The position numbers and the translations under genes are program-made. A DNA stretch of 64,000 bases from Bolinopsis microptera (taxonomy: Eukaryota > Ctenophora > Tentaculata > Lobata > Bolinopsidae): assembly GCF_026151205.1 (NCBI RefSeq), contig NC_087077.1, positions 9,539,983-9,603,982 on the forward strand, in the 5' to 3' direction. How positions within the stretch are numbered: the stretch's first letter is position 1; every line of letters starts with the position of its first letter. Below are positions 20,571-30,993 of this stretch, piece by piece. A model generated the notes under the pieces. It saw only the letters and a list, made by a program, of their open reading frames with translations, was not told the DNA's origin and did not search any database.

Positions 20571-21068
20571 AGGGTTATGGATAGCTTCGGGGTTATGGTT
20601 AGGGTTAGGGTTGGGATTAGGGTTTATGTAAAACCGTTTTGTACGGCTGCAAAACCATAAAAACCAAAGTCACGTGAAATTTTTGGGCGAGCGAATTAGT
20701 AAAAGCCCGCCGATCTACCGAGAAGCATTATTTGGTGCGCGCGCGTGTTTTAGCGCGATGCACTATATAGTTATACTGGGTCGCGCGACCCAGTAGTGCA
20801 TCGCGCTAAAGCACTGTTTTCTTACTAGAGACTGTGAGAATTTTCACAGTACCAAATTTGCTATACCTTTTTGAAATGATCAGTGAGTTTCACCTAATAT
20901 ATAAGTGCCATATTTGATGGTGCGCGGTTTTCGAGCAAAAGTAAGTGTAAAAGTCGCCTAATTTGACGAAATTCGTTGATTTTTGTCGTATTACTATTAT
21001 TCTGTCATATCTTCTATTCCTTAATATAAATGAAATCATTCTGAACATTCAACATTGTCATTTGTGAA

Positions 21069-21176
21069 TTGCTCTATTCACTTCCAGAGCCCTTGCGCTT
21101 GCAGTAGCGCGCGCCCGCCTCTTGACTTGTGAAACAAGCGCGCCCGAAGTGGCGCGAAAGCACATGGTTAGGTGAA
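21069..21176 (+). mobile_element. H-family 108-bp element, 9-bp target duplication
   Basis: Flanked by ATTTGTGAA (21060-21068 and 21177-21185), inside the third A copy. It starts TTGCTCTATTC, contains CGCTTGCAGTAGCGCGCGCC, and ends ACATGGTTAGGTGAA. Confidence 0.88.
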
Positions 21177-21446
21177 ATTTGTGAAGACTGAAGACCTTCC
21201 AATAAAGCTTTTACAAGTACAACTGTTAGCTGTCCGAAAAATTTGGTGGATATCGGAGCTGATATTAAATGATATAGTGATCAAAATACGCTGCTTTTAG
21301 CTGTAACATACTGTCTGATGGTTTGATATGCTGAAAATTTGTTGGGCACTTTCCTTGTAAGTGTATGAGTAAGCTAACCAATTTTTGTTAAAATTGGATC
21401 AAGGGAAGGTTACTAAATACGCATTAAAAAACCATTCTACACTATA

Positions 21447-21517
21447 TTGCTCTAACCAGAGCCCTCTCGCTTGCAGTAGCGCGTCACGCAGTACGCGTAG
21501 GCACATGGCTATGTGAA
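21447..21517 (+). mobile_element. H-family 71-bp element, 9-bp target duplication
   Basis: Flanked by TACACTATA (21438-21446 and 21518-21526). It starts TTGCTCTAACCAGAGCCCTC and ends CATGGCTATGTGAA. Confidence 0.88.
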
Positions 21518-21744
21518 TACACTATATACATCTATACATATTGATATACTTCACGACAATCTGTTGTAAAACAGGAGTTCCAGGAAGCCCACTTCCCGAT
21601 ACTGGATACTGTACTCCTTAAACATGAAAAAAAAAATTACAGTCGATTTGGTCAACGTCTAAACGCCCTTCAAAGTTTCAGATCTCTAACTCAATTTTAA
21701 CATGGTTTTTAAGGCACCTGAATATGGCTATTTTGGGTTTTTAC

Positions 21745-22290
21745 CGAATTTCGGGCACTATCCGTCGTGGAGTAGAGTCCGCGGCGGAGCCGCCGGACTC
21801 CGAGCGGACTCCGGCGGTGCTCCGCCAAAATGTATTTCGTTTGGACTCGTATACATTTTGGCGGACTCCGAGCGGAGCCGAGCGGACTCCGAGCGGACTT
21901 TAAAGTCCGCCGCGGACTCCGAGCGGCTCCGCGGCGGTTCGGCGGAGTGTCCGCCGCGGACTAAGCCACTAGGCGGACTCGGCGGACTCTCCGCCGGACT
22001 TGAATCCGGCGGAGTCCGGCGGAGCTTGGCGGAGTCCACCGGCTTCCAACAGAGTCCACTGACTTCCGACTTCCGACTTTCGACTTCCGACCCTCGGCTA
22101 AATTTGTCACGTGACATACAACATAGCATTTTGCGATATTGTGGTCAGATGAAAAGGTCGCTAGTGATAAACCTTAACCATTACCCTCACAATGTCAATA
22201 GCGTAGAACTCTAATCCTAACTTTGACCCTATAATGTATAAACGTTGACCCTAACCCTCCACCAAACCGTCAGCAGCGAAATATCAATGT
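21745..22290 (+). repeat. GC-rich palindromic repeat K, copy 1
   Basis: A strongly GC-rich core (about 21776-22085) is built of short, self-complementary variants of TCCGAGCGGACTCCGGCGG. It is followed by CGACTTCC units, CACGTGAC and A+T-rich sequence ending at CAGCAGCGAAATATCAA. An inverted copy lies at 28143-28752. Open frames through the core reflect codon bias of the repeat, not genes. Confidence 0.75.
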
Positions 22291-22343
22291 CATTGACTGG
22301 TCACGTGACCAATACAATTTTTGTCATAATATCTCATATAGTA

Positions 22344-24307
22344 CAGTCAAATCCGTCCTAATTTAAGCCTTTGTCGGACAAAATTCGCAACAAAGCGATT
22401 TTAACGGGATATGGTCGGGACAGGTCCCAGGAATCATTCCAGAGAGTTCCCAAAATCCTCGACTTCAGGAAAATCCACAATTACCACTTTTTTACCACCT
22501 TTTTACCACTTTGGTTTTCTGCAAATAAGTCACGTTCTGAATATCCTAGAAGATTCTAGTTTAAAGCATTGTGTTTAGAAAACAAAGAAGAACAACTTTT
22601 CCTTTAACAACTTTTTCAAAAATAAATTATTTAATTAATAAATTAAATAATTAATAAAATTTCAAATATTTCAAAAATATATTTTCATAAAAAATGTTCA
22701 CAATTACATTCCACGTGCAATGAACTAATTTTTATAAAAATTTTCACTTTCAATATTTTGGACTTGTAAAATTTTCGAAATTCGTAAAGAATAACCACTA
22801 TTTATCACTTTTTATCACAAGACGTCACTCAGAGCTGAATCAGTCATGCCGTTGTACTGCCGTTTAATTTCGTTCAGTGACCAGGGGTTGTTGATCCAAC
22901 CTGTGGTGCGTTGATTTCTTTATTTATACAAGGTATGAGAGGCGTCAGGATAAAGAATAGGACTGTACGTATCCGTTTCAAATTTGCTGGGCATAGTTTA
23001 AAAGTTAGTGCACTTACTTAAAAGATAAATAGTTTAAATAGTACCTGAGGACAGCAACCCTTTCCATATTTCATTCCATGCAAATTTACATTGTCGATCA
23101 TTCGCCCTCTTAAAGCTATTCACCGAAACTAACTCCTCATTTGCCTGGTAAATTAAAACATTGTATTGGTTAAGAATAGCTGATTTCATAAAAATCGAGA
23201 TCACTAGATGAAGCAAGACTTTCAGTTCTTGAACAGAAGTCGCAATCTTCAACAGCAGACATCAAGTGCGAACAGCTCCCGCCAACATTCTTATCGTGTT
23301 TACCATCAGCAGCAGGTGTGGGATGAGAATGACCTAGATCCGATAAGCTGGGATGGAAGATGAACAATGGGACACATGTACCAGTGACCACTCTTATGAG
23401 TACAGCTCCGAAAAAGCTCATTCAAAAAATCAGTTGCAAATGTTTAAAGTCAGGTTGTGGCAATGAAGCAGGAATACATTGTGGATCAACCTGCCTCAAA
23501 TGTCAGGACAATTGCAGCAATGTGCCAGCTGAGGACTCATAAGTTAGACTGTTATCTAGTATATATATGGTTATATAAAGAATTACTTCGATTTCCCGAT
23601 TAATTTAATGGAAATTTGTTAATTATTCGTGATATGTAATTTTAAAATATTTTGATCAAAAATAATTTTTATAATTTTTGGATATTTGTTTAATAATCGA
23701 ATTAACTAATTAATTAATTATCTAATCCAAAGGTTGTCAGATAAAACTTTGTTCTCTTTATATTTTGAACACATTGGTTCAATCTAGAACCTTCTACGAT
23801 ATTCAGAAGTCGTTTTTTTAGCGGAGATTCAATGTGGTAAAAAGTGGTAAATAGTGGTTTTTCTTCTCAAATTTCGTAAATTTTACAAGTTCAAAATATT
23901 GTTAGTGAAAATTTTCAAAATTTTCATAGAAATTAGTTCAATATTCGTGGAATGTAATTGTGAACATTTTTCATGAAAATGTATTTTTGAAATATTTTAA
24001 AATTTATTAATTATTTAATTAATTAAATAAATAATTTATTTTTGAAAACGTTGTTAAAGAAAAAGTTGTTCTTCTTTGTTTTCTTAACACAATGCTTTAA
24101 ACTAGAATCTTCTAGGATATTCAGAACGTGACTTATTTGCGGAAAACCAAAGTGGTAAAAAGGTGGTAAAAAAGTGGTAACTGTGGATTTTCCTGAAGTC
24201 GAGGATTTTGGGAACTCTCTGGAATGAATCCTGGGACCTGTCCCGACCATATCCCGTTAAAATCGCTTTGTTGCGAATTTTGTCCGACAAAAAGACGGAT
24301 TTGACTG
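22344..24307 (+). mobile_element. Tc1/mariner-pogo-like element with about 500-bp inverted repeats
   Basis: The ends are CAGTCAAATCCGTC on both strands, directly flanked by TA (22342-22343 and 24308-24309). Inverted-repeat similarity extends about 480-500 bp inward (22344-22830 against 23810-24307), including TTGTCGGACAAAATTCG and TGGTAAAAAGGTGGTAAAAA motifs. A TA duplication and CAGTCAAA-type ends fit the Tc1/mariner-pogo group. No DDE transposase remains; the middle carries a Cys-rich fragment. Confidence 0.75.
23250..23542 (+). pseudogene. Cys-rich transposon-associated protein fragment
   Basis: One frame reads RVYHQQQVWDENDLDPISW and, after a one-base shift, the next continues VPVTTLMSTAPKKLIQKISC and CKCLKSGCGNEAGIHC. 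It then reads GSTCLKCQDNCSN and stops at 23540. The Cys spacing resembles CXC (tesmin/TSO1-like) segments found at the end of some repeat-associated proteins in invertebrate genomes. This is an impression from pattern only. The frameshift and lack of a start mark it as a remnant. Confidence 0.4.
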
Positions 24308-24685
24308 TACTAATATATAGGGAAGCGTTTTTAGTTTTACCCTACACGTTGCATGTGGCGTCATTCGGCCGCCCGGCCGGATCCCAGCAAGCAAAAATAC
24401 GTCGACCATCACAGGACGACGCCAGCACTTTCTGACTCTACGCTCTTCGAGCTCCGATCGTCCTGTGACGAAGTAAGGACGAAGCCTGAGGTCCTCAAGC
24501 TCAGGTAACATCGACCACCGATTGAAAATTCAGAAATTTTTTGACATAAAGGTCAAATGTAAAACTAAAATCTTGATGTTGATTGATTGACGACGTCAAT
24601 TTTTGAGCACAGCGCGAGCGCATGCGGAAAAGGACCGCGTAGCTAGTCAAGATGTTGATAAATATTTGGCTTGTGGCGCGATGTG

Positions 24686-24762
24686 TTGCTCTAACTATAG
24701 CCCTCTCGCTTGCAGTAGCGCGCGACCGCCGGAGGCGGAAATGACCTGGTTAGCTAGGTGAA
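24686..24762 (+). mobile_element. H-family 77-bp element, 9-bp target duplication
   Basis: Flanked by CGCGATGTG (24677-24685 and 24763-24771). It starts TTGCTCTAACTATAGCCCTC, carries TTGCAGTAGCGCGCGACC, and ends TAGCTAGGTGAA. Confidence 0.9.
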
Positions 24763-24771
24763 CGCGATGTG

Positions 24772-27125
24772 CCTTGTAGGATGAAATCCTACTAGCTGAC
24801 GCCACTCGCAGCTGTGCTGCTCGCTGTACGTCAGCGATCGAAATTTATACGCGTATCACCCGTTAAGATGTGCCACCCGACGCGCCACACAATTTTTCTC
24901 GTTGCTCGTCGCACGTCGACGAACAACGAAGCTCGTTGCGACGTGCCGCGCAATGAGCTGCCAGGCTAGGACATCGTCCTGGTCCAACAAATTTTGGCGA
25001 GCGATTTTCTCCAAAAATTTAACGAGGGCGCCGACTTCCACTCTGGCTAGGTTTCTTTTTACCCATCGCGCGTTCCTTAATGGGATGAGGTAAAATTAGG
25101 TAAAAAGAATCCACTGACTTAAAATTCCATGCACTCTGGCCTGGCCAGAGTGCTTTCATAAAACTCAATTACTAGCTTGGCGTTGTAGGATTATATACTT
25201 TAATTTCGGATCGAGTGAAGCGAGTGATACACATTATTTTGATTAAACTCATGCTGATCACAATACAGTACAGGGAGGTGGGTAACACGGCTTGCAGTCG
25301 CAGCTGCGGCTCCTCGCTGGCGGTAATATTTCAATGAACAAGAATTAAGAAAAAGAGAATTTAAGAAAAAGAGAATTTTATTTTCCACAGAATAATCAAT
25401 ACATATAATATACTTCAAAAACTTCAAAATATATTGTAAGTTCATCTATCGTTCATAAAATGGGGTACTCTCAATAATCAAGCACCACACTGCAAATGCA
25501 ATTGAAATTGGAGATGTAAGCATAATGGGCGCGGGGGCGCCGCGCACGTGGATCGAGCCGGCCCACGTACCCAAATTGCAAATGCAAATGTACATGTCAC
25601 AATGTCACACTCACAGTCACATTTATTAATTTCTACACAATTTATTCATTATACTTATCTGCCCACGATCGAGTGCTGGTATCAGTTTGTGTCTTTTTTA
25701 AAGATCTTTTTTATTTATTTTTATTTTAATTTTTTATTTTTTTATTTTTTTTTCAATATGCAACCTACTAAAACCAATGGGGCCCTCCCCGGGGTCATTA
25801 CTCTCGCATTTGCGAGAGTCGTCTCAAAGGTGTGAAAGTAGGTCAAGATTTGTTCACACCAAGCCCTAGCATCGCTATTTGCTGACCATCTGCCTTCACT
25901 GAAGGTATGTTTTTAGACTTAGAGAGTGGAGGACGACCGTCAGCTTGGGATGCAGGGCCAAGTGGTCAACAACGTCAAGGCTCCCTTCCACATGGGCCAT
26001 GTTGGTTTTGGCAGATACTGTGGTAATAAGATATGAAGTGAATGAGTGAAATGAAGTGATTGAAAAGGGTTTAAAAGAGGAACAGCTTGTAAGGTAGTTT
26101 AGGAATGGAAGGAATTAGGGCATGTACTACAAAAAACAGTTAGTAGTATTGTAATTGACATACGTTGCATGCCACTTTTCGCGCGCGAAGCGCGCGCCGC
26201 CGAAGGCAAAGTGGATTATAATGCAGTAGAGTTAGTTATATTATCAATATTTACTTACCGCTTGATTTGAATATGAAGTATAAAAGCTCATTCCGAGTTG
26301 TGTTCTATGAGTAAGCTAGATGGTAGCATATTTATTTTAAAGGGATTAGATTTATTTATGTTTTGTTTTGGAACCATCTACTTCTGAGCTGCCCTGTCAA
26401 AATTAAAAGGGTGTATAGGTTGTCCCGGCAAAAGCCTCCTTAAATTATTAATGGACGATCCTAAAGACCGTAATTTGGTCATGAACACTTCAAAAGAATT
26501 GAATGAAATAAAGGATATTGCCCGCTGTAAACAATGTCGGAGGAACCGTTATTGTAGCTTTTGCCCATTTTACGGTGTGAAGATGTTTTTACCATGGTAA
26601 ATTCGGTACACGTACTCAAGTTCGACACGCACTCTAGTTCGTCACTTACTGTAGTTCGACGAACCCTGAGGTTCGACTCTGTCGAACTAAAGTGCTCTAT
26701 CTGGACTCAAGTTCGATACGCACTAAAGTTAGACAAGAGAACTTTGACTGTCGGACTACACTTTTGAAATCTCCAATATCCAGCAACGATCCTTTACGAG
26801 CTTGAAATCTATTCGTTTGTTTGTTTTCCACTTCTCTCATCAATGCTGTTCAATTATGTGTTTATATAATTTCTATAATCCATATCTATGGACATTTAAT
26901 TGACCTCATACTCCATTGTTAGTTATTAGAATTGTAGGCTTAACGAAGAAATAAAAGAGTAACGTGGTAACTCTTACTTCGTATTGTAGATCTAGATTGT
27001 AGTTTATGCTAGTTAAGTATTTAGCTAATTAGTGATTCACTCCCGGCGCGAGAACAAAGCGCCAGGAAAATAAGACAATTTTTCGCGCGAACTTGTAAAT
27101 TTACTTACGCCGCGCAGAGGTGTTC
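24772..27125. other. non-coding sequence with scattered repeat pieces
   Basis: No supportable gene. A G-family end (TTGACATACGTTGCATGCC plus a GCGCGC hairpin) lies at 26156-26210. Several GTTCGAC-type words around 26600-26760 recur near 58130-58190, suggesting another decayed repeat. Confidence 0.5.
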
Positions 27126-27129
27126 CTTC

Positions 27130-27860
27130 ATGGTGTATCCATAATATCTCTGATATTTGGATACGAAACATGTATCAATATTGTAAGATAGTAACAATAA
27201 CCATTGATAATAAAATAACAAAGACAGCAATATAAATGGGGTGGACAATTTGCCCTAAGGCTAATCGGCCAAGATCGAATTCGACACAATAGAACTTTTG
27301 TACATTGTTGTGGCCTATTTTGTCTCCTGTAAGTGAAAGTATCCCTGCCAGATCGGCATGTCCCCTGCCTGAAATCTTTTGCTAATGTACCATTTGGCAA
27401 CAATATTAAAATAATTTATAATTTGTGAAGTGTGATTACAAACTATAAAATTAATTTTATTGGGGTCGTTGTAATTTCTATCGATATTCCTTTTTATAAA
27501 GTCTTCAAGTATTGTGATGAAGCTATTTGTGTGGATACAATGGAGATAGATATGAGGAATTGTTTCTAAGTATGTGTTACACAGGCTACACATGGGAGTA
27601 TCTGTAACAATTTTCATTTTGTGTCTCATGTATCTACACAGTACACGTCGTGATCCTCATTAACAATTAAAAGCTTGTACTGAAATTGAATCAACTTAAA
27701 ATTTTTAGATACTAAGAAAAATAGGTTGCTAAGAACGACCGCCCAATCTATTGGTTGATTATTTAGGTCTGGTTGATTATTTAGTTTGTGTCTTAAGACA
27801 CTCTTTAGTGGTCTGAATAGTTCTGCTATGTTGAGAACAGTTCTTTGAAGGTATTATTGA
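27130..27860 (-). pseudogene. LINE ORF2 C-terminal remnant with CCHC motif
   Basis: Minus-strand frames give DWAVVLSNLFFLVSKNFKLI, then QFQYKLLIVN. After a frameshift they continue with RHKMKIVTDTPMCSLCNTYL and ETIPHIYLHCIHTN. The C-x2-C-x7-H-x4-C pattern after a 'FQYKLL' segment is the usual C-terminal zinc-like motif of L1/Tx1-type LINE polymerases. The region is A+T-rich with stops and shifts, so it is a dead 3' fragment. Confidence 0.65.
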
Positions 27861-28142
27861 AGGTATTATTGCCATCTGCAATTTACTCCTTTAGTGTATG
27901 CAGCCAACGCTGCCTGTGGCTCATCGGCAGCAAATGTAGAAAGTTTCTCTATATCCTTTACCCATTTCTCTACTTTCTTTTTGACATGATATTCCTCCTT
28001 GAACCTAGGGGTTCCAATTACCGCTCCGAGGTAATAATATATGTAACTATAATATAAGTTAAATTTTGAAGTGAAGGAAAAAGGACGAGTTTTCGATAAT
28101 CTGTGATGATGTTTATGTCATTATTTTTGATTTGATTTGATA

Positions 28143-28752
28143 TTTCGCTGCTGACGGTTTGGTGGAGGGTTAAGGTCAACGTTTATACATTATACTTATA
28201 GGGTCAAAGTTAGGACTAGAGTTGTACACTATTGACATTGTGAGGGTAATGGTTAAGGTTTATCACTAGCGACCTTTTCATCTGACCACAATACCGCAAA
28301 ATGCTATGTTGTATGTCACGTGACAAATTTAGCCGAGGGTCGGAAGTCGGAAGTCGGAAGTCGGAAGTCGGAAGTCGGAAGTCGGAAGTCGGAAGTCGGA
28401 AGTCGGAAGTCAGTGGACTCTGTTGGAAGCCGGCGGACTCCGAGCGGAGTCCGCCGAGCCCGGTGGACTCCGCCAAGCTCCGCCGGACTCCGCCGGAGTC
28501 AAGTCCGGCGGAGAGGTCCGCCGGAGTCCGCCGACCACTCCGCCGGAGTCCGCGGCGAACACTCCGCCGAAGCGCGGCGGAGCCGCTCGGAGTCCGCGGC
28601 GGACTTTAAAGTCCGCTCGGAGTCCGCTCGGCTCCGCTCGGAGTCCGCCAAAATTTATACGAGTCCAAACGTAATACATTTTGGCGGAGCACCGCCGGAG
28701 TCCGGCGGCTCCGCCGCGGACTCTACTCCACGACGGATAGTGCCGAATTTCG
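28143..28752 (-). repeat. GC-rich palindromic repeat K, copy 2 (inverted)
   Basis: Reverse-complement relative of 21745-22290. It contains a 7-bp tandem array, GGAAGTC, about 11 copies at 28337-28411, that is much shorter and degenerate in copy 1. The GC-rich core at 28420-28730 again consists of interleaved GGCGGACTCCG-type palindromes. Open frames in it are not genes. Confidence 0.75.
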
Positions 28753-29092
28753 TATAACATGCCATGGCGCGTATTTTGCGCAAATTTCTTAAAAACCTCC
28801 ACATAACTATTTCTTATTCCTGTCATCTTTAACATTGAATTAGAATGTTTTGAACTTAAATATACCTGCCGGACTACGTTCGATGAGTCTTAATGCCTGT
28901 AAAATAATAAAGGGGGTATAATAGTAAAAGGGGTAAATAGTATTGTGAATATAATGGCAACGGTAATGCTTGCCAGCATTGTGATCAAGACCTTTTTTAT
29001 GCGTCACAACGTTACGAGATTAAATACTTGTGGTCAGTAGTATCAACTTATGTCAACTTTTTTCTGGTTTAATTGACCCTTCTACTATCTTC

Positions 29093-29332
29093 TACCACCT
29101 TCTAATTCTACCAGTACCACCTTCTAGTTCTACCAGTATCACCTTCTACCAGTACCACCTTCTACCGGTACCACCTTCTACCGGTACCACCTTCTACCAG
29201 TACCACATTCTACCAGTACCACCTTCTACCAGTACCACCTTCTACCGGTACCACCTTCTACCAGTACCACCATCTACCAGTACCACCTTCTACCAGTACC
29301 ACCTTCTACCAGTACCACTTTCTACCATTCAG
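29093..29332 (+). repeat. 16-bp minisatellite
   Basis: About 15 copies of TTCTACCAGTACCACC, with A/G variation at CAG/CGG. Because 16 is not divisible by 3 the open frame through it cycles through three readings; I do not treat it as a gene. Confidence 0.85.
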
Positions 29333-30993
29333 GATTACAACAACACAGAACACAAAAGATAATGTATGCCATACTTGGACCTTTTGATCGAGTGTCGAAC
29401 TCTGTCCAAAGGTCAGTGAGGCAGTGGTTCACACTCTGTTGAAATCTCTTTAGGGAGATGTTGGGGACTCCTTAGTTTTATCAGGGATAGGGGCGGTAGT
29501 TGAGTGTGTCCCATATACCTAGCACCCTGCCTAATTGTCCGGTATTATAATACAGGGTGGTAATTTATATTATATTTACGTACATTATGACTCTGAGCCA
29601 CCCTGTAAACTTCGATTTCGATCCAGGATTTATGCGACGAGTTTGCTCCGTAACCAAAACCAAATACTTCAGTGCGGCCGGTTTCTACTGACAGTGACCG
29701 AGTTGATACTTTTGCACCGTTTCAACTACGACAGTACAATCCCGGCCGAAGGCCGGGTTACAATAGTTTACAACATATACTTATAGTGAGAGAAATAGAG
29801 AACGCGCTGTTTTTTACGTGTAGAGATCATGTTTACATTACAGGCGTCTGTTGTAAAGATTTTATTGTCTCACGTTGCGATCTTAACTATTATTCAAATA
29901 GATCCCTTCGCGCGGCAGGAAGGGTCCAGGTGATGCAAGAAGGACCAGGAGATCACGACGTGAGACAGTATACATATAATTGAACAAGAATGAAGAATAA
30001 TACAAAATATTATTAATAACGTTCGTTAACTTTGTAAATTTACAAAGTTTATTATTAGTTATTACTATATAACTTTAGAAATAGGACATAAATGAATATT
30101 TTAAAGATCTGATAAGTAGCCTAAAAAGAAAGAAATACAGATATATAAACTGAAACAACGTCTTCCATCCTGTTCTATGAGAAGCTAATCTTCTTAAACT
30201 ATACAAGTCGTCTGTATTTACAAAATACAAATGGAATGTCTCTATAACTTAAATCGAAAATACTTATAATAATACAAAATGTAAAACTGCACTCTGTAAA
30301 TCGAACCATTATCATATCAACGAATTTGACATGCATATCGTTTGGTTACCAATATAATCAGAGAATTGTATTGCTAGCAGAGAAAACATCCGCCAGCCTC
30401 AAGACCGGCGAACCGTAGGGCCAGTTACTTGAGAATTGCTTATATTATATTACCCAGTATTATACTTATAGATAACTTCAAAACTATACGATAACCTCAC
30501 AAATTAACCAAGTTTTGTCCGGCGTTTAATAGAAATCTTTAACCTTTACTTTGGATGTTATCGTTTGACGAAGTTGTTAGTAATGGTAATACCATAATAA
30601 TATTGATACAGTGAAACATATTTATATACCGGGTGCCTCCATTTTTTGGGCCTCTTCCTTTTCCCCAAATGTTCCGTCAATTATCCCGTGTTTTGGTATT
30701 CCGCGAAAGCAATGTGATTTTTCAATGCTCACATCGTATTTGGTGGTAATGTGATTACATATTATCAAACTGTATTCCATCGATATACGACACAACAGGT
30801 ACATAATGTATGAGACGCTCCAAAAGTTATTTGACAGGCTTTAGATACTAGGAATTGGGATCATCACCCTTTGAACCTCTCTATGCCGAGTTTGTTTCTA
30901 TATCATGCACTACTCGTTTCCCCCGAGGAGCCCAGTATTATAGATATGTAATATGTATGGTACGCATGGTTATTATCTCATAATACATTGTTA
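29333..30993. other. non-coding sequence downstream of SLC23
   Basis: No gene is supported. At 29905-30120 lies a relative of 4040-4270 plus 4559-4600 that preserves the empty sites of the G and hAT-like insertions there. Confidence 0.55.

Larger units (their letters stand above)
17608..20707 (+). mobile_element. expanded E-like element with telomere-like tracts
   Basis: This 3.1-kb insertion in the C element has direct repeats CGCTGATCT (17599-17607) and CGCCGATCT (20708-20716). Its ends are inverted repeats around TACTAAATCGCTCGCCCAAA with one mismatch. Subterminal TTAGGG units lie at about 17818-17841 and 20580-20625. The segment at 17695-17740 resembles other E copies (TTGGACGCTGATTCCGAATC). 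A LINE fragment fills the middle. Confidence 0.8.
17405..20811 (+). mobile_element. C-family element swollen to 3.4 kb by insertions inside it
   Basis: The exact 9-bp repeat CACTGTTTT flanks it (17396-17404 and 20812-20820). Its ends are those of the 105-bp C element (TTGATTCACGATGTCAATCC and, on the complement, TTTAGCGCGATGCACTACTG). The remainder is other elements inserted within it. Confidence 0.87.
17345..21526 (+). mobile_element. third A-family copy, broken by nested insertions
   Basis: The first about 60 bp (AGGGGGTGCACGATAAAAT...) lie at 17345-17404 and the continuation (CTTACTAGAGACTGTGAG...) begins at 20821. Between them is a 3.4-kb insertion. The continuation to about 21437 is interrupted again by an H element at 21069 and has a decayed end with a second H element at 21447. 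Confidence 0.85.

Noticed and set aside
21702-22214. Open frames of 120-170 residues through the GC-rich repeat at 21.7-22.2 kb and 28.3-28.8 kb
   Set aside because: They are open on both strands and in several frames because of the biased repeat sequence; no start context, domain or splice support.
29030-29362. 110-residue frame rich in YQYHLLPVP
   Set aside because: It is a 16-bp minisatellite read through three phases.
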